NCBI GenBank assembly: GCA_039621445.1
Contig: CP154957.1
Span: 37,510,180 to 37,574,179, forward strand
Source of the DNA: Euglena gracilis
Taxonomy: Eukaryota; Euglenida; Euglenophyceae; Euglenales
DNA length: 64,000 bases
Reading direction: 5' to 3'
Positions 45,305 to 56,517 of the stretch are shown here, piece after piece (positions within the stretch are counted from its first letter, which is position 1; each line of letters opens with the position of its first letter). The notes beneath the pieces are model-generated. The model was not told the origin of the DNA. It was given only the letters and a program-made list of their open reading frames with translations, and ran no database searches. The position numbers were made by a program, and so were the translations under genes.

Positions 45305-45660
45305 TTCGAAGAGAGAGGTTTACCCCAACTCTGACTGACCAAACCCAATGTGGCCGACGCAGCCGACGACGCCCTCCTCCATATCCACACACACGACCCG
45401 AACCGCCTGGGGGCCATGTTGCAGCGGGAGGCATTGGGCAGCGCCGGGTCTGGGGCGGGGGCGGCAACCGCCAGGCGCAGGAGGTGGCCGTCCCGCCACC
45501 AGCGGCACGCTGGGCCGCGCCGCGACGCCACGACGTCCGCCGCCGGGAAAAGCCGAGCCGCCCGCTGCAGCTCTGCGACAAGGGCGTCCCGTGCCGGGGT
45601 GGCGACAGGGTTCGCCGCCCCAGTGTACCCCCAGTCCAAGCCAATGCGGAATGGAGTCAT
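45305..45660 (-). CDS. Candidate exon(s), possible start of a secreted or Golgi enzyme
   Basis: A frame from ATG at 45660 reads MTPFRIGLDWGYTGAANPVA, then TPARDALVAELQRAARLFPA. A second frame over the 3' part reads AVRVVCVDMEEGVVGCVGHI and ends at a GTAAAC donor near 45320. An acceptor (CCCCAG) lies between them, so this may be two exons. LDWGYTGAANPV faintly resembles the N-terminal LDIGFTD segment of GH38-like families, but that is weak. It lies 5' of the LicD exons on the same strand. Confidence 0.35.
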
Positions 45661-46059
45661 TTTTTATGACCCAGTGTTTCAGGGGTGCTCTGTGGTGCTC
45701 TGGGACACCTGGGAGGCGGGTGCTTACCCTGATTTTGGTCCAGCCAGGTAAAATCTGGTCCAGGATGCGAGATTTTTCAATTTTTCAATTTCAAATTGAA
45801 TTATTTCCCAGCAGAAATTGGGGGAAACCCCAAAAAGGCCAGAATTTGCCAAGTTTTGTCAAAATATGCAAAATTTGGCAAATTTGTAACAGAATAACAA
45901 AAAGGCACCTGGTTTCCTTGTGAAACGTTGAAAGAATGGCCGGATTCATTTCGCCTCCCATCTCCAGTTCATGCAGAAAAATTGTGGCAAGGGAAAAAAA
46001 TAAAGAAAAAATGAAAATTGCAGAAAATTGCGGAAAAAATGCGGAAGTTGCGCAAAAGT

Positions 46060-46500
46060 CCAGGGCAGACTACCGGTCACGGGGGACCCCTGCCTTCGAT
46101 CGGACCCTGGACAGTGTCCACCTCCTCCACAAACACTCCGGGGCAGGGACCGCCTGACAGTCATAGGGGGCCGGCCCTAAGTGCCAGAATTGAGGTTCCT
46201 TTTGGGGGATGGCCGAAGGGGGGTCACGCAGGTTGTACGGGAAGGCCTGGTGGTCGACCCCCACCCCCCACCCACCCACCGTGCAGGGGTCGACCCCCCC
46301 ACCCACTACCCTGGCTGTTTGGCCGATTCCAGTACTGCCCTGGGGGTCACAGAAGGGGGCTGGCATCACCGGAAAGAGGCACCACGGGCTTCGCCTTCAT
46401 GATCAACTGCCGTGCCAGGTCCCCTTGCACGCCGAAGAACAGGAAATGGGGGGCTTTTGACATGCCAATGGCTGGGTCAGGGCGGTTCACACCGGGTCTC
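46060..46500 (-). CDS. Candidate small exons, function unknown
   Basis: Two GC-rich patches look coding. One at about 46500-46370 reads AIGMSKAPHFLFFGVQGDLA, then RQLIMKAKPVVPLS, and is followed by a GTGATG donor. One at about 46155-46085 follows a CTGTCAG acceptor and can be read as PGVFVEEVDTVQGPIEGRG. The assignment of frame is tentative. They are in line with the other minus-strand exons. Confidence 0.3.
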
Positions 46501-46838
46501 CGAATGTTCCCCATCCGGGCCCTGGCTGAAACTCCACGCTGGTCACAGCGGAGGAGGCCGGGCCTCCGGAAGTGGGTTGGGGCGGTGGGGGTGCCGGCAC
46601 CGCGATGGTGGGAACGGCCGTGGAGAGGCGGCTTCGGTTGGCGGAGGGGAGGGGCGGCGGGGCGGGGGCAGAGGCGTTGGGGGCGGGCGGGGGGTTGGGG
46701 CGGCCGGGGAGGAGGGACAGCCCGAGGCGGGGCGGGCCGAGGGCGGAGACCGCGACCAGCAACAGCAGCGCGAGGGCGACGCACCCGGCGAACAGGGCGT
46801 GGGCGCTGACCGCCGTCAATGGGCTTCTCTTTGAGACC
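46487..46838 (-). CDS. Candidate membrane-anchor exon with proline-rich stem
   Basis: The frame encodes a basic/neutral lead (SKRSPLTAVSAHALFAG), a hydrophobic segment (CVALALLLLVAVSAL) and then about 60 residues rich in proline, alanine and serine, with one NAS and one NRS sequon. That is the layout of a type II Golgi protein: short tail, single membrane segment, stem. There is no ATG directly at the frame start, so an upstream exon must supply it. The link to the LicD domain 3.5 kb downstream is plausible, since fukutin-like enzymes are type II membrane proteins, but it is inferred. Confidence 0.45.
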
Positions 46839-46849
46839 CCCGTGGTGGG

Positions 46850-49800
46850 GTCCCCCCCCCAGCCCGGCGCGGAACCAGGCTGGATTTTACCAACCCGGGA
46901 AGGTGAGCGGGGTCTTGGTGTGCCCTCAAGTCCTGGGCACTACCCCCGGGGGGTGCTGGGCTGGCAGGCACTACCCCCACGGGAGGGGGGGGGGCGGGTT
47001 GTGGTCCAAAAAGTGCTCAAAATGCAAAATGGGCTTTTCTGGGCTTCCGGCGTCTTTGGGCCCGAAGTGCCTTGGCCGAGAGCCCAGGCACTTTTGGCCA
47101 TGTGCCCCCCCCCCGCTGGGGTTTGGATCTGGGTGCCTTGAAGTGCTTGCCCAGGCAGGTCCCAGACAGGTCTGGGGGGGGAGTGGCCTCGCCTTGAAAT
47201 CCAGCCTGCACGGAACCCCCGCCCCCGGGGCCGGCCCTCCACCCTCCCTGGGTCTTCCGCGTTAAAAAGATGCCCAGCTGTCATGCGCCGCCGCCATCCC
47301 GACAGCCCTGCGTTGGGGTCCTCGGGGGACCTCGGCACAGCAGGCTGGCAGGCCGGAACCCAGGAGGGGGGAGGAGCAAAGCCCCGGGCCAAGAAATTGC
47401 TGGCGGACATGTGTGAAGGAAATCAGGCATGGCAAACAGGCATCAGTTTCCCTCCGAAAGCAGCAGGCACATTTTGGAAAACAGAACTGGGGCAATGAAA
47501 CTGGGGTAACATCAACGCCAAATAAAGCGTCAAACATCTCAAAAAAATTCAGATATCATGTGAAAAGGTGCATTAAACGTGCATTCTTTTGAGCTTGAAA
47601 AAAAAACTTCCAAATAACGTACCCCATCCCAAATGATTTGGATGCCCAAAGAATATCCTCATTCCCCTCCCAGGGATACTATTGGGGGAGTTTAAACAGC
47701 TGCCCCAAGAGATTAACGTCCTCGGTCCATCTCACTCCCCGTCCGCGTCCCAGCAGAAAAGAGGGGGGGGGAGGAGGAGGAGATGGTGTGCAACTTGTTA
47801 AAAAAACCGCCTGCACAGAATGGTTGCAACCAAATGACTGGAAAACGTGATGGAGAAAAATGATTGGACAATTTCGATTTCCGAAGAAGAATGATGCAGG
47901 GAATATCTCTTTCTCCGCGAATTCTGCTGGTTCTTTTGCATGCACAAGAATCTGTCAGTAAAAACATCATTCATTGCCAAAAAGACATTGCGATATATTG
48001 ACTGTGGCATTTTTCCTCAGCAAACTCATTCGACATACCCCCAAAGCGCCTCAAAAATTTACACATTTCGTTGCTTCTTCCTTCCAAGCGGCCCCCGAAA
48101 AAAAGCTCAGGAAATGAGCAGGAAAATACGAAAACGAAAACGACGATGGGAAGCTTTAGTGGTTTTTCAGGGCAGTCCTCAAGCAAATTAAAAAAAAAAT
48201 CTGCCGTCCCAGCACGTTCGATGACAAATCTACAGGAGAAATGGCCGAAAAAAGGACCATATTTTGCTGAAAACAGGTCAACTTTGGGGAGAAAAAGTGA
48301 ACCCCCATCCATCCACCCCAAAACATCGGGGGGAAAAAACGCGTTTTTCGACCTTTTAATTTTCAGCCCTGTTTGATCCCCAACCTTCCCCTTGGCTGGC
48401 CCTTACGCCTTAAAGGCTGTCCTTAAGGGGCGGTCCTTAACAGAAAAAAAATTCATCCCTTATAGACCGCTCTGGTTTCCCATCATTTTGTTTCTTGTGA
48501 TTTTGTCTTGACTGCATCGGTATGAACCAATTCAGGCATGGGGGACAAGATGACCAGAACAACTGTCTGGCTTCACACAAAAGGTGAGCACCTTGTGGTG
48601 GACAAAATATATGCAATTAAACTACATTTTCATTAAGTCAAGCTTCGGATTTTTTGATGTGAACTATTTTTGGAGGCAGAAAGTGCTGTCTGAAAAATGA
48701 CCATTCAAAAAGGTAGCGTGCACCCGGTGGTGGCTGTTACACAATTTAGCCAAAGCCACTACGGCTAAGGTGGGATAAACATACTCTTGGCTTAAAAAAA
48801 TATGTGGTTGATGTACACAGCCTGCAGCCATGGATCACAGATTGAAAACAACCTGGTTCAATTCAAAATTGTACCCAGCATTCGTGGATCATGTGCATTG
48901 TTAATGATGACTTGAACAATAAGTCCAATGGTTTCTCAGGCTCGGCACCGTACCAAGCCTGCCCTGGTCAGCTGAAATTAGACCCCTCCGACATCGAGGA
49001 ACCTGATGGAGTACCGGCGAAACAAACTTGAAAATGAATGGACGATCCGACAATCATTGTGTCAGAGGCAAAACGACCGAATAAGAATACAAGGAACGCT
49101 ATGCAATGGCAAAAAAAAGCGTAGCAAACTATTCCCCCCGAAAGTCATGAAACAAATGTGCATGATTCTTTTGGAACCCATTGGAGGGGGGGGACTAGCC
49201 CTGTGCGGGACCCCCCCTTACTCCGGCGCGGGACCCCCACCCCCACTCCCAAGTAGGCACCTCCTCCCGTGGGGGGAGGCGCCTACCCCCCTCCCCCCAG
49301 CAAATAGCAAAGACTGCAAAGATCGCAGGATCGCAAAGAGAATGCACGGTGAAAGCGTCAAAATCATAAAAAAAAACCAAAAAAAAAAAAAAAAAAAATA
49401 CCCAGCATGCAAAAGAGACCAACAGAAAATTTTCAGTTCATCGCTCGAAATTGAAATGCTTGTCCTTTTTATAATGTCTCTGTGCTGAATAATGCCTGGT
49501 CCTGAAGGTGGCAAAAAAATGGAGCATTTGCCTCGTTGCTACAAGCAAGAAGCCAATTTGGATACACCAGAATGCCTGAAAAAAATAAACTGCAACTATG
49601 CAGCCCAAATGCCGCTGCAGGCACTTGGGCAACACTTGGCATTGACACATCCGTCCAGTAACTTTCCAGGGTCAATTTTGGGTGTTTGGTGAACATTCAA
49701 ACTGCAAAAATGCGAAGAAAACTGCTTCTTCGCCGGTTATGCCTAAGCGCATCCACTTGGTACCTCCCCCAAATCTGAGTATTGTGGTGGTGCTGAGCCA

Positions 49801-50185
49801 AGAAATTATTGTCATCAATCAAAAAGATTCCACCGAAAAAGGATTCTCCTTCCATTTTGGGGTCAACTGCTCAACTTGAATGCACTCGGATCTAAAAAAA
49901 ATTTGAAAGTATCTTGTCAAATCAACCTTCGGGTTTGCTGAAATAAGGAGAACCTCAGGAAACACCTCATAAAAAATACATCAGAAAAATAACTTTCCGG
50001 GAGCATAAAGTATTACACTAGAGGTGAAAAGCAAGCCAAGAAGAAGCAAGTCAAGCCAGCCAAGAAGCAAGCCAAGAAGAAGCATCAGTAGCATCAAAAC
50101 CCAAAGGGATCACGCGGAAGTCGCTCGATGGTGGGAGAGGTTGCTGTGTGGATGTACAGATGTACAGATGGCAGCCGCCGCGCCA
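46850..50185. other. Intergenic-like stretch
   Basis: This separates the LicD-like and NADAR regions. I see an AT-rich tract (47.5-49.2 kb), a poly-A run at 49372-49399, paired G/C runs (49185-49300) and a small AGCAAGCCAAGAAG tandem (50033-50092). A plus-strand frame at 49.49-49.68 kb has CNYAAQMPLQALGQHLALTH, which hints at a degenerate BED-type zinc finger. It is too short to support. Confidence 0.45.
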
Positions 50186-50385
50186 TCACCACCCCCCGTC
50201 CTCCCACTGCGACGGGGGCCCCGCCGGGATCGGGACGTCCAGCAGTGCATCCCGGATGCACATGAGGAGGCGGCCCAGCACGTTGCGGCCCTGGCCCGCC
50301 CCGACGCCCCAGTACTCGTCCCCCTCCGCCGCGATGCCCTTTGGTGCCGTGGCCGTCAGCACCGGCGCCATCCCACGGCCCGGCG
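50186..50385 (-). CDS. NADAR domain 2, terminal exon
   Basis: The frame reads PVLTATAPKGIAAEGDEYWG, then VGAGQGRNVLGRLLMCIRDA, and ends QWEDGGW followed by TGA at 50186. NADAR (YbiA-like, DUF1768) domains end with a strand (LVEASP-type), a D-xxWG motif and a GxNxLGxxLMxxR helix. Here DEYWGVG and GRNVLGRLLMCIR match closely. Characterised NADAR proteins cleave N-glycosidic bonds to ribose or ADP-ribose, including ADP-ribosyl-guanine in DNA. This exon closes the second of two NADAR domains on this strand. Confidence 0.82.
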
Positions 50386-50469
50386 ACCCCGGAGGGTTCC
50401 GGGAAGGTGGGCCGGGGAGGTTGGATTCTGTTGGACCCGTGCCCGCGGGTTCAAGACCCCCCCCCCAAA

Positions 50470-50760
50470 TAACACCCGAGCGTCAGGGATGGTGAAAATT
50501 TTCCCTGAACATTACCAAACACCCCAATTTCAGCCACAAAAATGTTGAAAAATGCAAAGCTTTTCGGATTCTTGAATTGCAAAAAACCATGGTAAATGTC
50601 AATTTGTACCAATTTACACATAGCACGAAGCGCCGAAGGAAGTGTTTTTTTGGGAACCTGAAAAATGATGGCTATTTCGAGCTTGGGTCGGTCAAGAAAA
50701 AAACATCCAAAAACAAGACCCCTGGAAGTTTCCAGCAACAAACCCAGAAATAGATTCTAT
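50470..50760. repeat. Dispersed repeat, direct copy of 5580-5870
   Basis: It shares GGTGAAAATTTTCCCTGAA, the CCAATTTA segment, the hairpin CACGAAGCGCCGAAGG (about 50627-50642) and the AAGACCCC end with the copy near the left side of the window. It lies in an intron of the NADAR gene. Confidence 0.7.
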
Positions 50761-51327
50761 TTCGGGGGGGGGGGGGTTACTGTGGTTGGAACCACAGCCA
50801 CCCCGCGGCCAGACATGAATGCAGCCAGAGTACAGGACTTGTGATTACAATGTGTGCACATGTTTAAATTATTGATTGGCCTCTACAGTGTACGAGCTAA
50901 CCCACAAAGAATTCTTCCCGACTGGGGTTAATGCACATTGGGGAACCCTCACTTGGCACCTTCAGCGCCTCGCTCATGTCCCCCATGTTTTTAACCCAGG
51001 TTGGGCGGCTCTTTGGGTTCGCTGAGGACCCTGCAGAGGCCGATAGCGACGATGGGAGGCAATGGTTCAACTGTTTGCATGAGTACCTTAACCCGAACCC
51101 TATTTCTCTAAACAAACTCATCAACTGTTGATTTTTTTTTGTTAAATAATTTGGTTGACTACAGGGAGATGTGTCTGTCTGTTGGTTGGAAAGGGGGGTC
51201 GGCTGCGGCGAGCTGCAGCCGGCCCCCTTTTCCAACCAGTCGGTGCACATGGCACAACCACAGCGGCCAACGAAACGGGCTGCAACCTCCGACGGCAATC
51301 CCCCCAGGGTCCCGGAGCCAACGCCAG

Positions 51328-51435
51328 TCACTCAGGGGGGAGGGGACGTGGCATGGCCTGGGCGAGGGCGTCGTACCGCCGGAACTTCTGCCGCATCGCC
51401 TCCCACGCGACGTCCGCCCGCACTTGAGGGCAGGG
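51328..51435 (-). CDS. NADAR domain 2, third exon
   Basis: After a CCTCAAG acceptor the frame reads RADVAWEAMRQKFRRYDALA. In NADAR domains the helix W-xx-xxxxM-xxAxxxKF-x is followed by a short loop and a leucine-rich helix. WEAMRQKF fits this. The donor may be the GTACGA within the frame or lie slightly further on. It is short, and assigned because it continues the preceding exon, which ends at RRDWG. Confidence 0.6.
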   Translation of the reverse strand, partial: PCPQVRADVAWEAMRQKFRRYDALAQAMPRPLPPE

Positions 51436-51693
51436 CCGCTGGTTTGGCAGGGTTGGAGGAAACGGAGGCAGACCGCATTGGGGCGGGGAAAGAATGAACG
51501 TACGCACGCCAGTGTCTTTCCCTTTCCGACCGAACGGGAAAATGGGGCCATTTCCGGCGTTCAGGAGCTCGGAGGTTGCGCTACCAGGGGTCGTTGCCCA
51601 TCTTTGCAACGAAGCTGCACGCATTCCTGAGCCGGGTATCGCATCCAGGAATTTGACCAGAGTTGTACATTGGGGGATTTTAATTTGACGCAC

Positions 51694-51860
51694 CGGGCAA
51701 AGGGGGCCCTGGGGGGCCCCAGTCCCGCCGGTAGCTCGGGTGGCGCCGCCGGCCCAGCTCCACGGCCCGGGCCACGGCCCGCTGGCGCCGGATCTCCTCC
51801 CGCACGCCCTCGTCCTCGAACTTCTGGGCCCCGGGCACGGCCCTCCCCATGCGGACTGCA
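51694..51860 (-). CDS. NADAR domain 2, second exon
   Basis: The frame reads VRMGRAVPGAQKFEDEGVRE, then EIRRQRAVARAVELGRRRHP and SYRRDWG, and ends at a GTGCGT donor. NADAR domains carry a KF-xD-xxxxxxI-xxxxxxxAxxxGR......RxDW stretch after the SVE helix, and the match is clear (AQKFEDE, AVARAVELGR, RRDWG). The same GTGCGT donor ends the preceding exon at 52763. Confidence 0.75.
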
Positions 51861-52762
51861 CTGCATACCATTCACCTTCCCCCCCACTATCCCAGCGCTG
51901 GGCGGTTCTGGTTGCGGCACGATTCGGGGTGCACACATATTGCAAATGCAAACTGCTTTCTCATGCCTGGCGGCACAAATGCGAGGTACAGCAAAAAAAA
52001 AATGCTGGAAATCCAACACTGGGCTGGGAAACCTCATTTATTGCAGCAACAAAACATAGAAGAGATGGGGAGAAAAGAGGAGAAAATTGGTCATTGGGAC
52101 ACGGGGATATTTGGAAAATGTTCTCAGGCACCAAATCCCCCGATCAATAGCCAAAATATTGATTTCTGACCTTGGCCGAACCTTTTTTCAGAGACCCTGC
52201 AGACCTATCGGCCTCATCCAAATACATTCCCAAGGAAGAGGAATCATTTGGAATGTATTTCTTTGGAGGGTGGCACCCCCCAAAAAACATTCCAATTGAC
52301 ACTAGAAATTTCGCTTGAAAAGAATCAACCAGAAACGCCACACCATGCTTCGAATATTAATTTTGAAAGAAATTGGGTGGTGGCCCAACTGGAAAGAACA
52401 CGATGAGTTGTCACTGTGCTAGACGGCAGAGGCTTTCTCAACTGCCAAGTGCATGGGGGGGGGGTGTTGAAACGCGAAGGAGGCGCGTGGTCCAAAAGTT
52501 CAACATTTCAGGCCCAACAATGAGGGAGGATCCTGGTTTGGACGTAATGCTCCACAGAGGGCCGGGGCATGTGAAGAACTTGAATGCTGTGAAAATGGCG
52601 AGACTTCCAAAAATAAATGTCTCCTACAGGCTTGGATCAGTCGGGGGAACAAGGCACAAGCCATCCTGAGGAAACAAGTCTGTGACACAAATAATAGAAC
52701 GAACAGCAAAAGCAGAAGTGAGTCACGATGGAGATAAGGGGGCAGAAACAAGGCCCACGCAC

Positions 52763-52869
52763 GCCAGACGCGTCCCTCGAGGAGGAAGTCGGGGAGGGGG
52801 AACCAGTTGGAGAGGGGGTCCTCCGCGCTGCTGGCTGCCACCCGGTGCTCCCTCTCCGCTTGAAGCTCA
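52763..52869 (-). CDS. NADAR domain 2, first exon
   Basis: It is bounded by a CTTCCAG acceptor and a GTGCGT donor. The frame has EREHRVAASSAEDPLSNWFP, then LPDFLLEGRVW. NADAR domains begin with a strand, then PLSNF/W-x-P-xPFxxxGxxWxSVEH. Here PLSNWFPLPDFLLEGRVW is present, and the SVEH part should start the next exon. In domain 1 the same spot reads DFVVDGLLWRSVEDF. Confidence 0.75.
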
Positions 52870-53120
52870 CTGGAAGAAGCGCCCTCCGGCAGAATGCAGC
52901 TGTGGACCCCTCCAAACAACCGTTTTTTTTTCGGACCGACCCCGCACAAAAGAAGACGACAGCGTCTGCACAGGGACAGGCATGCTGGGAATTGTGTGGC
53001 GTGTTGACGTGTCGACAGTGCCCTCTGGCTCTGTCGTTCGAGGGCTGTTGGCGGGGGGGGGGGCGGTACCATATGTGACGATGTTCATCGGTGCAACCCT
53101 GCTGTGCTGTGCTACCCAGG

Positions 53121-53404
53121 CTGCCAGTCCAGTTGTGGGGGGGTGGCCCAATTTTCGCTTCGGGGGAGCGCTTGCCGCGGGCGGCCATCAGCAAGAGAGC
53201 CCAATACTCGGGCCGGAACCCCAGTGGACTCTGCCTCTCTGCCGCCCGTGGGTCGATCGGCACCAGCGCATTGCGGCCGGTGGCCAACAGGCACGCCTGC
53301 AGCCCGGCGTCCTGCACCAGCCGGTGGCGGAGGCCCATCTCGAGGCCCTCCTGGAACGCGTCCGCCTGCGCATTGGGAGAGGCCACCGGCGGCGGACACA
53401 CGGA
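53121..53404 (-). CDS. NADAR domain 1, second exon
   Basis: After a TTTGACAG acceptor the frame reads ASPNAQADAFQEGLEMGLRH, then RLVQDAGLQACLLATGRNAL, VPIDPRAAERQSPLGFRPEY and WALLLMAARGKR. This follows the C-terminal half of NADAR: M-xxxxxxK-xxxxxxLxxxLLxTGxxxLV, a loop, then LGxxLMxxR. The D-xxWG and GxNxLG motifs are degenerate (SPLGF, RPEYWALLLM), so this domain may have lost catalysis and kept a structural or binding role. A GTAGCA donor near 53120 is possible. Confidence 0.75.
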
Positions 53405-53544
53405 CTGTCAAAAAAGCGACGGAAAAGAACAAAACCCTTGCCAAAATAAACAAAAAAACCTGCAAAAAACGTGGCGTGTCTCTCCCAGGTGCACCCACCT
53501 CCCCACTGATGTGACTGGATTGGGCACGGGGCGTGTGCGCCGGG

Positions 53545-53687
53545 CGCGGCGTGGCAGGCGTGGCTCAGGGCAAAATCCTCCACCGACCGCCACAGCAGCC
53601 CATCGACCACAAAGTCGAAGGGGAAGTCGGCCGCCAGCGTCCGGTAGCGGCCCTCTCCGTTCATGAGAAACCTCAGCTGTCTGTTGG
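53545..53687 (-). CDS. NADAR domain 1, first exon
   Basis: After an ATTGCAG acceptor the frame reads NRQLRFLMNGEGRYRTLAAD, then FPFDFVVDGLLWRSVEDFAL and SHACHAAP. It matches the NADAR N-terminal half, (F/L)xxxFPxxFxxDGxxWxSVEHYxxxxK, with D for H in SVEH and H-A-C-H where K is usual. The 3' edge is approximate. It lies immediately upstream of 53121-53404 on the minus strand, with about 140 bases between. Confidence 0.78.
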
Positions 53688-53689
53688 CT

Positions 53690-55028
53690 GCAATGGTGTG
53701 CCAGCAGGAACAGGTTCCCGTCATCCGCAGGCCATGTGGAGCAACCGGTCTCCCCCTGTTGGCCGAAATTTCTACTGCACTCGCCGTGCTTCCAACCCCT
53801 ATGATGGCTTCCAACCCCTTGGATGATTCCACAGGTCATAACTCACGCGTGTTGTTCTAATTTCCAGCCATGGAAGGCAACTGGCGAGGTGCAGTGTTTA
53901 CGTATGGCACAAAAAATCAAGTAGAGTCGCAGCCGAGAAATGAACATGTCATCCCAAGGACCGAAACAAAGGATGGCACATACCAACACATTTCATGCTA
54001 ATGCCAAAAGTGTAGAAAGATCCAGTCACAGCAGGCGCCTCCAAAAAGAACTGGGGTACTGGGGTCATAAAATATGCAGGCCAAAGAGCTGCCTTCCATT
54101 CCTTCAAGGGAGGCAAAGGGCTGGGTACACCACTGGCCGTTCAGCGTCCATGTGGGCTCTTCCAGCCCCGTTAGAGATGCATGCAGACCCTGAGTGGTCC
54201 AGTGAGCCAATACATATGCGTTGCACATATTTGCACACATGCACATACGAATGGACATCGTAGATACAAACAGAAATTATGGATCTAAAGCACTTTGATC
54301 CATGCCAAATTTTCATTATTTTTTTTGCCAAAATACCTTAAAAGATCAGACTAGCAGAATTCTGAGAACTGAGCAAAAATGAAGTCGCAAAATGTCGACA
54401 AAAACAAGCAAACTCCAGGGGAAAAAAATGATTTTTGGTATCCTTCAAACATTGTCTATCCAACTGAAACTCAAAAAAAAAAATGTGTTTTTGACTCCTG
54501 GTTTTGGACCACGTTCAAAATCAAGAAAAAGTTGGTTCGATGCCCAGACCACCCTTGAAAAATTGTTTTTAAAACCCTTCAAAAAAATGCCTGAAAATTC
54601 CTCAGCCTCAAAAACATGGAAGGCACCCAAATGAGGCGCCTTCTTTGTTTAAACCCCAATCAGGCGGCCACCCTCAAAAGAAATCGGCATGTCCCTGATT
54701 GACGAACAACACGTGAGAAGAAGTTGGGTACCTCCCAGGTGGGTGGGGGGAGTCCGACCACCCACCCCTCCGGGCCTTCCCGACAGCCCTGCTGTGCATG
54801 TGTCAGGGTCAGCCTGTGTCAGGGTCAGCCCTGCTGTGCATGTGTCAGGGTCAGCCCCAACAACACCCAAACAGCCAATTTGGGTGAAAAATGTGAATGG
54901 TCCGGAAAATTTTTGGGCGGTCTCCGAAAAATAGTCTGGATTGTTTGGACGACGTTGTACTGCAACACCCCCCGACGGTACGCCACCAGTGTTGCATGTA
55001 TGCTGACTGCTTGTGACTCCACTCTTAC
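53690..55028. other. Presumed intron, no exon recognised
   Basis: AT-rich sequence with a short GTGTCAGGGTCAGCC repeat at about 54800-54855 (three units). Open frames here lack composition or splice support. Confidence 0.45.
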
Positions 55029-55181
55029 CCAGGACGATGGGGAACAAGGGCCTGAGCAAGGTATCCGCAGTGTTCACCAAATCACCAAAATTCTGCAGAA
55101 CGAACAACCGTGCCCGTTCTTCATACCTGTGGGCCAATGTCCGTGCATTGCGGAGGGCAGAAGCGACACCCGCTGTCAGGG
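55029..55181 (-). CDS. Well-bounded helical exon of unknown family
   Basis: A CATGCAG acceptor and a GGTAAGAG donor bound 153 bases. The frame reads LTAGVASALRNARTLAHRYE, then ERARLFVLQNFGDLVNTADT and LLRPLFPIVLG. It is alpha-helical in character and amphipathic. It lies between the ARH exons and the NADAR exons on the same strand, so it could be a linker domain of a fused protein, the last exon region of the ARH gene, or the first region of the NADAR gene. I do not recognise the family. Confidence 0.55.
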
Positions 55182-56080
55182 CTGCATGTGGGTGGGAGAC
55201 AACAAGGGTGTGTGTCTGGAGAAATGTCACACTGTGCAAATCCGGCTCCACGGCACAGCACCTGAAAAATTAGGGCTGGCTGCAAAAAGGGCACTGGCTG
55301 CCCCCCCCCCCCCCGGCTCTCGAACCAGGTACCTCAAAAATCGAAACTGAAAACTCCCCCAAACGGACAATTATGCAAAAAGTAATCGATGCATCGAATT
55401 TGACCCCACGATTAAGCTAGGCAGCCCGTTTCCAACTGACTCACTTTGCCCGTTTTTGGACCATTTTTGCATCCTCAATGATCAAAAATCCATTGCTGTC
55501 CAGCCGCCCGAAAGGTGGCTGGAGAAATAAAATTGGGGCCTTTCTGGAGGTGGGAAAAGCAGCAATGGGTGAGGGATGGGGTGTGCCCTCTGGTAAACAG
55601 CACATTGCCTATGGTTGATCTTCCTCGGTTGTGCTCACACACACCGTGTGCGAAAGTCCCTTTAGAGGATTTGGGGGGATCTGGAGAGGACTGAAACGCA
55701 TGTTCTGAGAGTCCAACACCACCACCACCACCGCGGCCGCCGACGCCGCCGCCACCACCACCAACAAGGATACCATCACAATGTCTGCTACATATATTCC
55801 CTTGCTTTTAGAACTGTCTGTCCAGTGTACCGTTGCAACCCGTTACCCCAAGTGCAGCGCTGCTCAAGTGCTGGGAAATATCCACCGATTCCAGGCCCAC
55901 CATATTCCCGGCATCAAGGACCCTCCTTGCTCCAATTGTCGAACCAACCTACCCACTCAACCCCCCCCCCTCAGGAAGATCAATATACGGATATGCAAAG
56001 ATATAATATTCAGAGATATAATACACATATATACATTACATATTATATTATACATACAAACACTACACGTCGAATTTATG
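55182..56080. other. No exon recognised
   Basis: A CCACCACCACCACCGCGGCC-type trinucleotide tract is at about 55718-55768 and an AT-rich ATAT tract at 55980-56060. No supportable gene. Confidence 0.45.
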
Positions 56081-56085
56081 TCTCA

Positions 56086-56420
56086 GCAGGTGTACCTTTG
56101 GATGCCCCCTGGGGGGTAAACGGACACTTGGTTGGGTGCAGGTACTGGGGTTGGTTATCTGCCGCCGTTTTGGAATTGCGCGGTCCAGCCCAGAGGGAGG
56201 TTGGGAAATGAGAGGCCGAACTCAGGCCAGCTGGTCCCAACCCTCACCCTAAGCCTTCACTAACCCTAGGGTACCTGTGGCCAACGGAGGTTGGGAAATG
56301 AGAGGCCGAACTCAGGCCAGCTGGTCCCAACCCTCACCCTAAGCCTTCACTAACCCTAGGGTACCCGTGGCCAACCAAGTGTCCACTTCGACACCCCCTG
56401 GGAGGTATGCAAAGGTGCAG
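56086..56420. mobile_element. MITE-like inverted-repeat element with internal 87-bp duplication
   Basis: The ends are inverted copies of about 45 bases (left 56086-56130 with ACCTTTGGATGCCCCCTGGG and ACACTTGGTTGGG; right 56371-56420). Between them an 87-bp block (GAGGTTGGGAAATGAGAGGC, CGAACTCAGGCCAGCTGGTC, ..., ACTAACCCTAGGGTACC) is repeated twice in tandem, differing at one base that I can see. No coding sequence, and no target duplication was identified. Confidence 0.75.
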
Positions 56421-56517
56421 CTGCCATATATGCATATGTATAAATTCCTCAGAAGCATTTGACAATTTTGGCAGGCATCACAGTGTCTACTTGCATCTGT
56501 ATTCTCCAAGTTCAAAC

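Noticed and set aside
45305-45660. GH38-like hydrolase exon (LDWGYTG segment)
   Set aside because: The likeness is limited to a few residues and the frame changes within the patch; not enough to name a family.
46347-46819. Signal-anchor frame starting at 46819 as a complete gene start
   Set aside because: The first codon is TTG and the frame is open further upstream, so an upstream exon with ATG is required; kept only as a candidate exon.
49492-49692. BED-type zinc finger protein
   Set aside because: Only a faint C...H...H spacing is seen in a 66-codon frame with no further domain.
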